From positions 39,593 through 103,592 of the forward strand of contig JAGWBK010000012.1 of the NCBI GenBank assembly GCA_021295915.1: DNA of 64,000 bases, read 5' to 3'. The position numbers and the translations under genes are program-made. Source of the stretch: Dehalococcoidia bacterium (GTDB lineage: Bacteria; Chloroflexota; Dehalococcoidia; Lucifugimonadales; UBA1123). Under the pieces are notes generated by a model. The model saw nothing but the letters and a program-made list of their open reading frames with translations. It did not search any database and had not been told where the DNA came from. Below are positions 9,134-17,642 of this stretch, piece by piece; positions within the stretch are counted from its first letter, which is position 1; each line of letters opens with the position of its first letter.

Positions 9134-9432
9134 ATGACTCTCCTCCTTGAGGATGGGAGACTGGTCAAGTACGCAGTCAACACGAAACCATCAGTCTCTT
9201 CAATTTCCTGGTATGGCACTATTACATACTTACTAGTGAGTGACGTGGCTGGATACAACCGTACAGCCAGCAGAGCCCCGAAGTCACCTTCCTGAATGAA
9301 ATCAGGGGTTTCAATGGTCTCCAGGATCTGCTCTCTGTGACTTTGCATCTCCGGGTGTCCACTCTGAATATGCTGCCACCTCTCATCGGTTAATCTGATA
9401 GGGACATTGTTTGTAGAATGTGCAATCTGCAT
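9112..9432 (-). CDS. Putative PBECR-like nuclease or toxin
   Basis: A 106-aa protein with IRLTDERWQHIQSGHPEM, then a Lys/Arg-containing beta region (LLAVRLYP, YVIVPYQE) and a terminal FVLTAYLTS strand. This layout resembles the small barnase/EndoU/colicin/RelE-like nuclease families (PBECR) often paired with DUF2283. That assignment is from memory of the pattern. It starts with ATG at 9432 and overlaps the DUF2283 gene. Both lie inside the E1alpha-E1beta interval. Confidence 0.6.
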   Translation of the reverse strand: MQIAHSTNNVPIRLTDERWQHIQSGHPEMQSHREQILETIETPDFIQEGDFGALLAVRLYPATSLTSKYVIVPYQEIEETDGFVLTAYLTSLPSSRRRVIWKRCQY

Positions 9433-9558
9433 TGGTCAGTCAAAACGGTTCAGCTGACATAAACTCAGACTGTAACCGCATATGTCTAAATCATTCTCAT
9501 ATGAGCAGGAGTCTAAAGACGTCAGGACTGACCATGGCCGCATTTGACTGCGACTTGT

Positions 9559-10542
9559 CTACCCGTAGCTCACATACACGTCGGTCATCAGCTCTTCTGG
9601 GTCTGGGAACGGGCTTTCGTCCGCGAACCTGGTTGCGTCGGTAACCGCCTGCCGGCACTCTTCGTCAATCGCCCTTAGTTCGGACTCGGTGGCGAACCCG
9701 TTGTCCACGAGGTGGGCCTCCATACGGGCGAGGCAGTCACGCGCCTCGTAGTAGTCCTCTTCCTCCTGCGTCCTGTACCCGAGCGGGTCGTCGGCGCCGA
9801 AGTGGCCCTGGTACCGGTAGGTCTGCGCCTCTATCAGCGTGGGACCGTCGCCATTGCGTGCGCGGGCGACCGCCTCGGCGGCCACCTCGTGCATCTCGAT
9901 GACGTCCTGACCGTCCACCGACACGCCCGGCATGTCGTAACCGGCGGCGCGGTTGGCGACCGACGCGCCCGCTACGGTGAACTCGAACGGCGTGGATTCC
10001 GCGTACCTGTTGTTCTCGCACACGAACAGCACGGGCAGCTTCCAGATGCTCGCGAGGTTCATCGACTCGTGAAGCACACCCTGGCTGGACGCGCCGTCTC
10101 CGAAGAATACGACGCTGACCTGGTCGGTGCCGCGCACCTTGGCGCTCAGGCCCACACCTGTCGCTACGGGGATATTGGAGCCTACGACACCGTTTGCGCC
10201 GAGCATCCCCTTGTTGATGTCGGCGATGTGCATCGTGCCGCCCTTGCCCTTGTTGGTGCCGGTGGCCTTGCCAAGCAGTTCGGCCATCATCTCGCTGAGG
10301 TCAACGCCCTTGGCGATGCAGTGGTGATGGCTCCTGTGGGTTCCGAGGACATAGTCGTCGTCTCGAAGGTGGGCGCAGATGCCAGTCGGGACCGCCTCCT
10401 GGCCTATGGAGGAGTGCATGCCTCGCAGCTTGCCGGCGTCGGCCTCTCGCCGTGACTGCTCCTCGAAAGTGCGTATCGTCACCATCGTCCGGTACATCCA
10501 CAGGAAGGTGTCTTTGTTGAGTTCAGAATAAGTGCTGCTCAT
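9559..10542 (-). CDS. pdhA: 2-oxoacid dehydrogenase E1 alpha subunit
   Basis: Thiamine-diphosphate-dependent alpha subunit that decarboxylates the 2-oxoacid. Visible: the GKLRGMHSSIGQEAVPTG segment, HRSHHHCIAKG, the ThDP-binding GDGASSQG...NLASIWKLPVLFVCENN motif, and the phosphorylation-loop-like YRYQGHFGADDP. ATG at 10542 has a strong GGAGG five bases upstream and is preferred to the extension MEAT. It is the first gene of the operon E1alpha, toxin-like pair, E1beta, E2, aldo/keto reductase. No E3 is linked; the SthA at 37 kb is a transhydrogenase, not an E3. Confidence 0.92.
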   Translation of the reverse strand: MSSTYSELNKDTFLWMYRTMVTIRTFEEQSRREADAGKLRGMHSSIGQEAVPTGICAHLRDDDYVLGTHRSHHHCIAKGVDLSEMMAELLGKATGTNKGKGGTMHIADINKGMLGANGVVGSNIPVATGVGLSAKVRGTDQVSVVFFGDGASSQGVLHESMNLASIWKLPVLFVCENNRYAESTPFEFTVAGASVANRAAGYDMPGVSVDGQDVIEMHEVAAEAVARARNGDGPTLIEAQTYRYQGHFGADDPLGYRTQEEEDYYEARDCLARMEAHLVDNGFATESELRAIDEECRQAVTDATRFADESPFPDPEELMTDVYVSYG

Positions 10543-10720
10543 GGTCGCCTCCACGGAAGTTGAAATACGAGTGAGAACGCTTTGCGCGGTAGCAAGGACA
10601 AACGAACTCGTCGTCCCGCTTGCCTCGGCGCGAGTGTAGCAATAGAGGTGTGAGGCGTCAAACGTAATCAGCCCCTAGAACGCGCAACAATTCTGTATGA
10701 GCACGCCGTCAGAGTGGTGG

Positions 10721-10783
10721 CCCCCTCTCCCTCAGAGCCTGCCCCGTGCTTGACACGGGGGAGAGGGCTGGGGTGAGGGTGAA
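10721..10783 (-). repeat. Palindromic repeat A with module M
   Basis: Intergenic copy in the 310-bp gap between E1alpha and the glyoxalase-fold gene. Read on the minus strand it starts TTCACCCTCACCCCAGCC and carries CCCCCGTGTCAAGCACGGGG before the closing arm. Nothing else is seen in the gap. Confidence 0.9.
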
Positions 10784-10852
10784 AAGCATGAGCACTACCC
10801 CTGGTAGTTCCCTCAGAAAGAGGAACTCTGAGGGCACACCTTCTCAGACACC

Positions 10853-11260
10853 TTACTCGTCGAGATACACCATCCACTCCAGCAGGTTCTGGTCGGGGTC
10901 GCGAGCGTAGAGGCTGACGGCGTTCCGGTGCTTCAGTGCCCCTCGGCGCGGGCCAGGACCGGCGATGATCTCGACACCAGCATCCTCGAGCATCTTGCTG
11001 CACTCTTCAGCCGTCCCGTTCCAGACGAAGCAGATGTCCGCTGAACCCGGCACAGCCGTCGGCCCACGAAGGCTCGCAGTGTAACCCTCAGGATGGACGT
11101 TGATCTTGGAGTCGCCAACCTGGATCGAGAATATGCTGGCCTGACCAGAACGCCAGGCGTCTTCGTCGTTTATCGTAAATCCGATACTCTTATAGAACTC
11201 GATGAGCTTCTCGGCATTGGCCGTGGGCATGGCGATGTGGTCGATGCTGACAGTGCTCAT
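10853..11260 (-). CDS. Glyoxalase/VOC-family protein
   Basis: A 135-aa vicinal-oxygen-chelate fold protein. It has two beta-alpha-beta-beta-beta modules: IDHIAMPTANAEKLIEFYKSIGF, then ICFVWNGTAEECSKMLEDAGVEI, ending in RDPDQNLLEWMVY with the C-terminal metal-ligand Glu. The start ATG at 11260 has AAGGAG seven bases upstream; upstream sequence in the same frame is shadow of the SDR gene. It may be a lyase, dioxygenase or isomerase. Confidence 0.82.
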   Translation of the reverse strand: MSTVSIDHIAMPTANAEKLIEFYKSIGFTINDEDAWRSGQASIFSIQVGDSKINVHPEGYTASLRGPTAVPGSADICFVWNGTAEECSKMLEDAGVEIIAGPGPRRGALKHRNAVSLYARDPDQNLLEWMVYLDE

Positions 11261-11297
11261 GGCTTGCTCCTTCTGGTAGCTGTAGTAGTAGGGCCCA

Positions 11298-11325
11298 TAG
11301 GGGCAGGTTTGAAGCCTGCCCCTAC
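11298..11325. repeat. Palindromic repeat C
   Basis: TAGGGGCAGGTTTGAAGCCTGCCCCTA, a near-perfect inverted repeat between the glyoxalase-fold gene and the SDR gene. It is the same family as 14639 and the in-gene copy at 52147. Confidence 0.9.
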
Positions 11326-11333
11326 AAGGCACA

Positions 11334-12170
11334 TCAGTATGGCAGTTCGGTGTCGGGCCTCTGCTGTATGAAGTGGCCCTGGCGGACTCCGAAGTTCTCC
11401 TGTAGCTGCACGGTGAGACCGCCGTCGACGACAAGCGCGTGTCCGGTGATGAAACTCGCCTCGTCAGAGCACAGGAATACGATCGCGTTGGCGATGTCCT
11501 CGGGGCGTCCGACGCGCCCGACCGGGTACTGGTCGACGAAGAAGTCCAGGCCGGACGGCGTATCCTCCCACCTCTGTTCGAGTCGCTCGGTAACAATATG
11601 CCCTGGGCAGACGGCGTTCACCCTTATCCCGTCCGGCCCAAGCTCGGTCGAAAGCTGCCGGGTGATGCCTATGACCGCGTGCTTGCCTGTCTCGTAGATC
11701 AGGGCTCCAGGGGCGCCGAGCAGACCGTGCACTGATGAGATGTTCACGATGCTGCCGTGTCCGTTCTGGCGCATGTAGGGTACGGCGTGCTTGGCCGTCA
11801 GGAAATGGGCCTTCACCAAGATGCCCATGCCTGCGTCGAAGTCGGACTCGGCTATGTCCTCGAGTGGGCTTTCTCCACCCCACAGACCTGCGGAGAACGC
11901 GTTGTTGACGAGAATGTCGATTCTGCCGAACTCGGCTTGGGCCCGTTCGACCATCGCCTCAATCTCGTCCGCGCGGCTCACGTCCGCCCGCATGACGACA
12001 GCGTTTCCGCCCGCCTCCGCAATGGCTTCGGCGTTGGACTGAGCGGCGTCCATGTCGACGTCGGCTATCAGGACGCTGGCGCCCTCTTCAGCCAGCCGGC
12101 GTGACGTCGCACCGCCTATGCCCAGCGCTCCGCCTGTTACGATCGCAGCCTGTCCCGCAAGTCTGCTCAT
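11334..12170 (-). CDS. SDR-family oxidoreductase
   Basis: Classical short-chain dehydrogenase/reductase of about 278 aa. The Rossmann motif is TGGALGIGG, followed by NNAFSAG, the catalytic Ser in ISSVHG and YETGK as the YxxxK motif. The C-terminal FITGHALVVDGGL is typical. ATG at 12170 has AAGGAGG at proper distance; an ATG at 12185 overlaps that ribosome-binding site. NAD(P)-dependent oxidation or reduction of an unknown alcohol or ketone is expected. Confidence 0.88.
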   Translation of the reverse strand: MSRLAGQAAIVTGGALGIGGATSRRLAEEGASVLIADVDMDAAQSNAEAIAEAGGNAVVMRADVSRADEIEAMVERAQAEFGRIDILVNNAFSAGLWGGESPLEDIAESDFDAGMGILVKAHFLTAKHAVPYMRQNGHGSIVNISSVHGLLGAPGALIYETGKHAVIGITRQLSTELGPDGIRVNAVCPGHIVTERLEQRWEDTPSGLDFFVDQYPVGRVGRPEDIANAIVFLCSDEASFITGHALVVDGGLTVQLQENFGVRQGHFIQQRPDTELPY

Positions 12171-12300
12171 GCTGCCCTCCTTCATTCGAGTCGTGGAGAA
12201 CTCCAGATGCTAGTCCTTGCCATTCTAAACTGACTGAGAGAAGATCGTCCTGAGTCCGCGGTCTCAGAGGATGTGTCAGATTCCTACGAGCCTGAATTGC

Positions 12301-12470
12301 CCCCTCTCCCTTGAGGGTTTACAGGGGTAGGTAGACTGACAATTCGTTCGTCCTGAGCTTGTCGAAGGACACCCCTATCCCCTGGATTCCGGCCTCCATA
12401 CCTACCCTTGTCAGCTCCCTTGAGGGAGAGGGTTAGAACCTGCCCCGGACTTGATCCAGGGGTGAGGGTG
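12301..12470. repeat. Composite repeat: A, E, B-like and M modules
   Basis: The 335-bp gap between the SDR and diacylglycerol kinase genes holds a mosaic. A partial A arm (CCCCTCTCCCTTGAGGG) is followed by an imperfect flank CAGGGGTAGGTAGAC, an E element (CGTCCTGAGCTTGTCGAAGG), a B-like half (GGATTCCGGCCTCCAT), and a second A arm carrying module M (CCCCGGACTTGATCCAGGGG). Similar mosaics lie at 44781 and 50755. Confidence 0.85.
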
Positions 12471-12505
12471 AATCTATGCCTACCAAAATGGCACGGGACC
12501 CAGCC

Positions 12506-12865
12506 TCAACCTAGGAGCACCAGCCCCCACACTACCGGGACCGTAAGCAGGGAGATGAACACCGCCGCCGAGCCCAGGTCCTTGGCTCTGGCAGACAGGT
12601 CGTGAAACTCCGTACCGACCCGATCCACCACTGCCTCTATTGCAGAGTTGAGCAGTTCGACGATAAGCACGATCAGCAGCGAGGCGATCATCAACGCCCG
12701 CTCGATTCCGTTGTCGCCCAGCCAGACGGCGACCGGAACGAGAATAAGCGCGAGAATAAGCTCCTGCCGGAAAGCAGCCTCACCCCGTATCGCGCTGCGC
12801 AGGCCTGCCAGCGAGTACCGTGTGGCCCGGACGATCCTGCTGAGGTCCAGCGTGCTTCCCGGCAT
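12506..12865 (-). CDS. Diacylglycerol kinase family, small integral membrane type
   Basis: A 119-aa membrane protein of the prokaryotic DgkA/undecaprenol kinase family. The N-terminal amphipathic segment has RSAIRGEAAFRQE with the conserved glutamates. Two hydrophobic helices follow (ILALILVPVAVWLG, ALMIASLLIVLIV), then the signature ELLNSAIEAVVDR and LSARAKDLGSAAVF. It phosphorylates diacylglycerol or undecaprenol at the inner membrane. Its ATG overlaps the stop of the upstream PHP phosphatase gene (TGATG), implying translational coupling. Confidence 0.88.
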   Translation of the reverse strand: MPGSTLDLSRIVRATRYSLAGLRSAIRGEAAFRQELILALILVPVAVWLGDNGIERALMIASLLIVLIVELLNSAIEAVVDRVGTEFHDLSARAKDLGSAAVFISLLTVPVVWGLVLLG

Positions 12866-13608
12866 CAGGGATTAGGCTGGATTGAGAGATCAACAGGTCG
12901 GTCTTCGAGGATGGCCAGCGGAGTATCGACCACCATTGCCAGCGCGCAGTCCATCCCGACGATTGACGCGGCGGCCTCGATTCCGACTCCGACCTTAGGC
13001 GCCCTGAGGCCCGTGGGCGAGTGCGTATCTGACGCCATCACGTGGGCAAGGCCCATTTCGAGCAGTTCGTGGGTGAACCGTTTGACCTCGTCGCCCCACG
13101 TGCCTACGACGCTTCCCGAGGTTATCTGGCTGAGCATTCCACGTTCGACGAAGCTCGCAAGTAGATCGACGTCCTGCTGGAACGCCTCGATACGCTCCGG
13201 GTGTGCAAGTACAGGCGTCAGGCCCATGCCCTGGACCTCCGACAGCGTCTTCTCGATGGATTCGGGTCTGCCGAAGAACGGCATCTCTATCAGGATGTAC
13301 CGGCTGCCGTTCATCGGGAGCGCGCGACCGGCCTCTATCTCGGATGGAAGCGCCTCGTCGAGGTGGTTCTCCATACCAAGCACGAGGGAGATGTCGACAC
13401 AGTGCTCGGTGTTCTGCGCGTTCATGTCCGCGATCAGTCGGCGGATGTACGCGACCGACGACTCCTCGGTCACGTCCTTCCGGTGCGGCGTTGCGAGAAT
13501 GACCTTCGTGCCGGTCCCCGCTGCGACCCTCGACATTTCGAGCGTCTCTTCAGGAGTCCTCGCTCCGTCGTCCACGCCCGGGAGGATGTGCGCGTGGAGG
13601 TCGTACAT
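12865..13608 (-). CDS. PHP-domain phosphatase, CpsB/CapC type
   Basis: PHP-superfamily metal-dependent phosphatase of about 247 aa. DLHAHILPGVDDGA is the typical CpsB/CapC tyrosine-phosphatase opening. ATPH, PVLAHPERIEAF and ASDTHSP supply further metal ligands. The start is ATG at 13608; a start 18 codons upstream would translate palindromic repeat B. It is coupled to the downstream diacylglycerol kinase, so it may act in cell-envelope polysaccharide or lipid-carrier control. Histidinol phosphatase is a less likely alternative. Confidence 0.8.
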   Translation of the reverse strand: MYDLHAHILPGVDDGARTPEETLEMSRVAAGTGTKVILATPHRKDVTEESSVAYIRRLIADMNAQNTEHCVDISLVLGMENHLDEALPSEIEAGRALPMNGSRYILIEMPFFGRPESIEKTLSEVQGMGLTPVLAHPERIEAFQQDVDLLASFVERGMLSQITSGSVVGTWGDEVKRFTHELLEMGLAHVMASDTHSPTGLRAPKVGVGIEAAASIVGMDCALAMVVDTPLAILEDRPVDLSIQPNP

Positions 13609-13624
13609 TACAGAGCCCCATCCA

Positions 13625-13650
13625 TCATTCCGGCGAAAGCCGGAATACAT
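13625..13650. repeat. Palindromic repeat B
   Basis: ATTCCGGCGAAAGCCGGAAT inverted repeat just upstream of the PHP phosphatase start. The frame stays open through it, giving a spurious N-terminal extension (YSGFRRNDG). Confidence 0.8.
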
Positions 13651-13702
13651 GAGATGGCCCAATGCTCAGCAACGCACAGGGCGCTGTCGTGGGTTCGTGG
13701 CA

Positions 13703-14404
13703 TTAGCTGCGAATGTGGATCCTGCGGAAGGCCTCTGCGTAGGGCATGTCGGCTCGCTGACCTATCCTCCGAGCGTTCGCTCTGACGAATTCGCCCACGT
13801 CTGTGCCGTCATCTGAGGACACCTGGGAGGCGTGCTTCTTGAGGGACTCTATCTTGAGGTCAATCGTGTCCGTAATGTCTACGAAGGTGTCAGGCTCCTC
13901 AGTGCCCCAGAACAGGACGTCGCCGACCTTGTGCGTTTCGAGGCCATCCTCGGTGATGTGCTCCGGGTAGTGCAGCCTGTCCCGGGCGAACGGGAAGACC
14001 GCATCCATGGTGACCTGGCCGCACAGCCTGTGGTCGCGGTGAAGGTAGAAGCTGCGCCGGTGCGGGTCGGTGGCGAAGACTACGTCGGGCCTGAGCCGGC
14101 GTATCGCGTGGACCAGGTGACCCCTGAACTCAGACGTGTCCTCCAGTCCGCCGTCCGGATATCTCAGGTACACGACCTCCTTGATGCCCAGCACCTCGGC
14201 GGCCTCGGCCTGCTCACGCTCGCGTATCTCGGCCAGGCGTACGGAGGTCAGGTCAGGGTCGCTCGTACCCTTGTCCCCGTTGGTGCAGAGGACGTAGTAC
14301 ACCTCGGTCCCTTCCGCAATCCACCCGGCCACGGTTCCTCCGCAGCCAATCTCCGCATCGTCAGGATGAGGAGTTATTACCAGCGCTCGTTCGGGTCTGT
14401 CCAT
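13703..14404 (-). CDS. LmbE/PIG-L family deacetylase
   Basis: Zinc-dependent N-deacetylase of about 233 aa. The motif TPHPDDAEIGCGG is near the N-terminus, and HRRSFYLHRDHRLCG gives the later metal-ligand histidine. This family removes acetyl groups from GlcNAc-type substrates such as GlcNAc-inositol or bacillithiol precursors. ATG at 14404 is preferred, with AGGAGG 13 bases upstream; a TTG 14 codons upstream is possible. The GNAT upstream and the MshA-like GT4 at 17.6 kb make a low-molecular-weight thiol pathway conceivable, but this is only inference. Confidence 0.82.
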   Translation of the reverse strand: MDRPERALVITPHPDDAEIGCGGTVAGWIAEGTEVYYVLCTNGDKGTSDPDLTSVRLAEIREREQAEAAEVLGIKEVVYLRYPDGGLEDTSEFRGHLVHAIRRLRPDVVFATDPHRRSFYLHRDHRLCGQVTMDAVFPFARDRLHYPEHITEDGLETHKVGDVLFWGTEEPDTFVDITDTIDLKIESLKKHASQVSSDDGTDVGEFVRANARRIGQRADMPYAEAFRRIHIRS

Positions 14405-14497
14405 AGTCGTAGAAGGGCCTCCTGCTCGGGAATCGGGGTTCGACAACTCAGTTTACAGGTATAGCTTCAGGGCTGTCAGCACGAACCGTCCCCGGCT

Positions 14498-14530
14498 GGG
14501 AGCGCGGGTGTCTCACCCGCATCCGCTAAA
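14498..14530. repeat. Palindromic repeat D
   Basis: GGAGCGCGGGTGTCTCACCCGCATCCG has arms GCGGGTG/CACCCGC. The reverse-complement relative is at 28983-29010. It lies in the 419-bp gap before the GNAT gene. Confidence 0.75.
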
Positions 14531-14570
14531 TGATAATCCCCTGACCTTCGGGGGCCGGCAAGGGAAACTC

Positions 14571-14598
14571 GTAGGGGCGGTTCGCGAACCGCCCCTAC
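14571..14598. repeat. Palindromic repeat C variant
   Basis: GTAGGGGCGGTTCGCGAACC plus GCCCCTAC is a perfect 28-nt palindrome. The core is GGTTCGCGAACC instead of GGTTTGAAACC. Confidence 0.9.
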
Positions 14599-14638
14599 CC
14601 AACTAACAACCCCTTCACTCCCAGCACACCTATTACCC

Positions 14639-14667
14639 GTAGGGGCAGGTTTGAAACCTGCCCCTAC
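14639..14667. repeat. Palindromic repeat C
   Basis: GTAGGGGCAGGTTTGAAACC followed by TGCCCCTAC, perfect arms. It is the third repeat in the same intergenic gap. Confidence 0.92.
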
Positions 14668-14753
14668 ACGCAACACCTACCCACCAGTCAGCGTCTACCC
14701 ACGAACTGGCAACCAACATAATCTGAGAAATCCCTTAATCTGACAGATCAGAG

Positions 14754-14782
14754 TTCAGACAATCGTGCCCCTCTGTTACAAT
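14754..14782 (+). promoter_or_regulatory. Candidate sigma-70 promoter for the GNAT gene
   Basis: TTCAGA at 14754-14759 and TACAAT at 14777-14782 are 17 bp apart and lie about 40 bp before the GNAT start. The -10 is a near-consensus hexamer; the -35 matches 4 of 6. Confidence 0.45.
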
Positions 14783-14823
14783 CGGCTTGGCTTCCAATCT
14801 AGGTCTTAGCATAAGCGGTGAAC

Positions 14824-15747
14824 ATGGACGGAATTACTCTTAGAAAATTCGAGTGGGGCGACCTTGAGTCGGTCACGCGGCTTTTCACCAGCATCAGCGG
14901 GGCCGGAGGCACTGAGAAGGAGGTTGGCCCTGATTTCGTGCGGCAGACGCTTGCTCACCCGTCCGTACATCCAGAGACCAACCTGACTCTCGCTCTGTCT
15001 GGCTCAGAACTGGTCGGCTACTACCAACTCTTCCCTGAGGTCCCCATCAGCCGCGCGGTTGTCGCAGGCGGTGTCCTCGAGGAGTTCAGAGGACGGGGCA
15101 TTGGCAAACGACTGCTGAGCACCGCAATCGAGCAGGTAGAGGCCCTGAACGTATCGGTGCTGCACATCCAGACGGCAGCCGACGCAGCCGACGCGCGTCA
15201 CATTCTGGAGTCCGAGGGATTCGAGCAGGCCAAGGACTACTGGCAGATGCGCTGGAGCGGCGGCGACCTTCCTGAGTTGAATCTCCGGTCCAACTTCCGG
15301 CTCAAGCCCTTCGCACTTGGCGAGGACGAGGCAATGTTGACCGAACTCCAGAACGCAGCGTTCGGTCAGCACTGGGGATTCTGTCCAAACACCGTGGAAG
15401 AGGTCGCTGCGAGGGTCAGGATCTCCAACACCGATCCAGGTGGAATCATCTTCGTGATGGACGGTGACAGGCCAGCCGGTTACAACTGGACACTCAGGAA
15501 TGAAAACGAGCACGGCAAGGTCGGGTTTGTCTCTATGACAGGCGTACATCCCGACTACCGGGGCAACGGCCTGGGTACCGTGGTGGTGGTCACCGGAATG
15601 GAGTATCTCAAGCAGCAGGGCGTGGACGCAGTCGAGCTTGAGGTTGACTCCGAAAATACCCCGGCCAGGGAGCTGTACCTGAAGCTTGGGTATCGCCAGG
15701 TCCACCACTCCGTCTGGTTCGAGCGTCGATTCCAGGAGCAAAGCTGA
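14824..15747 (+). CDS. Tandem GNAT acetyltransferase
   Basis: About 307 aa with two GNAT domains. The N-terminal one has GGVLEEFRGRGIGKRLL as acetyl-CoA pyrophosphate loop. The C-terminal one has TGVHPDYRGNGLGTVVV and ends VDSENTPARELYLKLGYR. Two full A motifs are kept, so both could bind acetyl-CoA. The fold order is shared with MshD-type synthases, but the substrate is not identifiable. The start is ATG at 14824, or GTG at 14818. The next gene begins 3 bp after the stop, so the two are probably co-transcribed. Confidence 0.83.
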   Translation: MDGITLRKFEWGDLESVTRLFTSISGAGGTEKEVGPDFVRQTLAHPSVHPETNLTLALSGSELVGYYQLFPEVPISRAVVAGGVLEEFRGRGIGKRLLSTAIEQVEALNVSVLHIQTAADAADARHILESEGFEQAKDYWQMRWSGGDLPELNLRSNFRLKPFALGEDEAMLTELQNAAFGQHWGFCPNTVEEVAARVRISNTDPGGIIFVMDGDRPAGYNWTLRNENEHGKVGFVSMTGVHPDYRGNGLGTVVVVTGMEYLKQQGVDAVELEVDSENTPARELYLKLGYRQVHHSVWFERRFQEQS

Positions 15748-15750
15748 CTA

Positions 15751-16617
15751 ATGAGCTTCCACTTCGTCCAGATGGCCGATCCTCAGTTCGGCATGTTCGC
15801 TTCAATAAGCGAGTACACCGACGAGGACATCAGGGAACGGCACGCAAGAGGGCTGCTCGTTCGTAAAGCGCCAGAACGGATAACGGGATTTGCGGATGAG
15901 ACGCGGCTGTACACCGCTGCCATCGAGGCGACGAACAGTCTCAACCCCGCCTTCGCTGTCGTCTGCGGAGACCTCGTCCACGACGCCGCCAACCAGGCCC
16001 AGGTGGAGGAACTCGCAAGAGTCACAGCGTTGCTGGACGATAACATCGCCATGTATCTCGTCCCGGGCAACCACGACGTAGGCGAGGCGCCTACGGCCGA
16101 CTCACTCTCCCTCTACCGATACCGATTCGGGCCCGACAACTACTCCTTCGACCAGGGAGACTGTCACTTCATCGTAATCAACAGCTCGGTGGCGTTCGAT
16201 CCGGTGAACGTGCCCGGCGAGTGGGACAACATAGTCCAGTTCATGATCGACGACCTCAGCGCCGCCAAGGCGCGAGGCGTTCAGCACCTCGTTCTGTTCA
16301 CACATCATCCACTGTTCCAGGAACACGCAGGTGAAGAGGACAGCATGTGGACGGTGCCGAGCGAGCGTCGCGACGTAATCGTCAGAATACTAAGGGACTA
16401 CGACGCGGCGGCGGTGTTCGCCGGTCACCTGCACAAGAACGTCTACGCCGACGATGCTGGTCTGATGATGGTCACGACGGGAGCGGTAGGGTATCCTCTC
16501 GGCCCCGACCCTTCAGGCATCAGGGTCGTCCACATGCGAGAGGACTCAATACGGCACCGATACTTCGGGATGGACTCGGTACCAGGCTCACTGCCCAATC
16601 TGGGAAGCTCGGACTGA
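15751..16617 (+). CDS. Calcineurin-like metallophosphoesterase
   Basis: Dinuclear-metal phosphoesterase of 288 aa. The signature blocks are in order: FVQMADPQFG (D-x-Q in place of D-x-H), VVCGDLVHD, LVPGNHDVGE, FTHHPLF and FAGHLHKN. The first block has Gln where the second residue is usually His, as in some eukaryote-like Mre11/CSTP1-type members. It has no signal peptide, so it acts in the cytoplasm. Likely an operon with the upstream GNAT. Confidence 0.85.
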   Translation: MSFHFVQMADPQFGMFASISEYTDEDIRERHARGLLVRKAPERITGFADETRLYTAAIEATNSLNPAFAVVCGDLVHDAANQAQVEELARVTALLDDNIAMYLVPGNHDVGEAPTADSLSLYRYRFGPDNYSFDQGDCHFIVINSSVAFDPVNVPGEWDNIVQFMIDDLSAAKARGVQHLVLFTHHPLFQEHAGEEDSMWTVPSERRDVIVRILRDYDAAAVFAGHLHKNVYADDAGLMMVTTGAVGYPLGPDPSGIRVVHMREDSIRHRYFGMDSVPGSLPNLGSSD

Positions 16618-16650
16618 CGACGGTCGCTTAGCTGCGGTCCTGACCAGTGG

Positions 16651-17385
16651 TCACGGGGTCGCGGTCTCTCCCTTTACCACAGTGATCGTCTCCCGCAGTC
16701 CTTCCGGGATTACGATGCCGCCTGAGAAGATGATCTTCATTGCCTGCTCGACGCTTATGCCGGCGTCGATGACTTCGTCCTCTGGAATAACCGCGAGCAT
16801 ACCGGAGGTCGGATTCGGCACCGTCGCAATGTAGATGACTAGCATCGTCCGCTCGTCATGCGGCAGCACACACTGGCCTGTGACCAGGCCCAGCGCTCTC
16901 ACTCCTGGCCTCGGCCACTCCAGGAACACGACGCGACTGAAGGCGTTCTCCCTTGGAGTAGACAGCGCATGGGTAGTCTGGTTAGCCACGTCGTAGATCG
17001 ACTTGACTATCGGGATCCGGCCCAGGAAGGCGTTGGTCGCCATTGCGACCCTGTTCTGTCCCTTTTCGCCGGTAACCAGCATCCCCAGGAAATAGAAAAC
17101 CGCGAGAACAGAACCCGTGACCGCAGCCCAGACAAGGAGCGTTGCGCCCGGAATGTCTTCGAGGAAGGGCCTGCTGATAACGAAGCCGACGAACGGGCTG
17201 ATCACGCTGCCTGCAAAGCCCACGAGGTAGCGAAGTATAAGAATGGTTATGAACAGAGGGATGAGGAGCAGGAATCCGCGGGCAATGCTCTGCCACACAT
17301 GTCGCCTGATTCGAAACGGGAGAGCTTCGCGTTTGCGAGTGTGGAGGGCATCCTGATTCGTGTGGCTAGTTCCGTTGCCGTTCAT
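16651..17385 (-). CDS. DUF502 membrane protein
   Basis: A 244-aa protein of the DUF502 family. A basic N-terminal tail is followed by two transmembrane helices (ARGFLLLIPLFITILILRYLV and GATLLVWAAVTGSVLAVFYFLG). A soluble domain follows with KSIYDVANQTTHAL, FSRVVFLEWPRPGVRALGLV and a PNPTSGMLAVIPEDEVI segment typical of the family. The biochemical role is unknown. It converges on the phosphoesterase gene. Confidence 0.85.
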   Translation of the reverse strand: MNGNGTSHTNQDALHTRKREALPFRIRRHVWQSIARGFLLLIPLFITILILRYLVGFAGSVISPFVGFVISRPFLEDIPGATLLVWAAVTGSVLAVFYFLGMLVTGEKGQNRVAMATNAFLGRIPIVKSIYDVANQTTHALSTPRENAFSRVVFLEWPRPGVRALGLVTGQCVLPHDERTMLVIYIATVPNPTSGMLAVIPEDEVIDAGISVEQAMKIIFSGGIVIPEGLRETITVVKGETATP

Positions 17386-17642
17386 CAGCGTGCGTCCTCA
17401 ATGACCTAAAGTTTTACGCTCCTCCTACATTCATATTAACCGAGGTCTAATTCGAAGGGTGTACCAAAAGACTGGTCAACATTTAAGGAATAAATGGAAG
17501 TCAGCCGGTCGTACCGGTCTGACGATGGGCGAGTCGCAAGAATCTAAATGGATATGGAGCAGCCTGAAGTGGCGCGGGAGCCCGTCGAGATTACCGTATC
17601 CCCACTGTCATATAGTCACCGCAATGGCGGGGTGACACGACC

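Noticed and set aside
12602-13816. 404-aa open frame on the plus strand opposite the diacylglycerol kinase and PHP genes
   Set aside because: It runs through two well-supported minus-strand genes, has Ser/Arg-rich composition and no recognisable motif.
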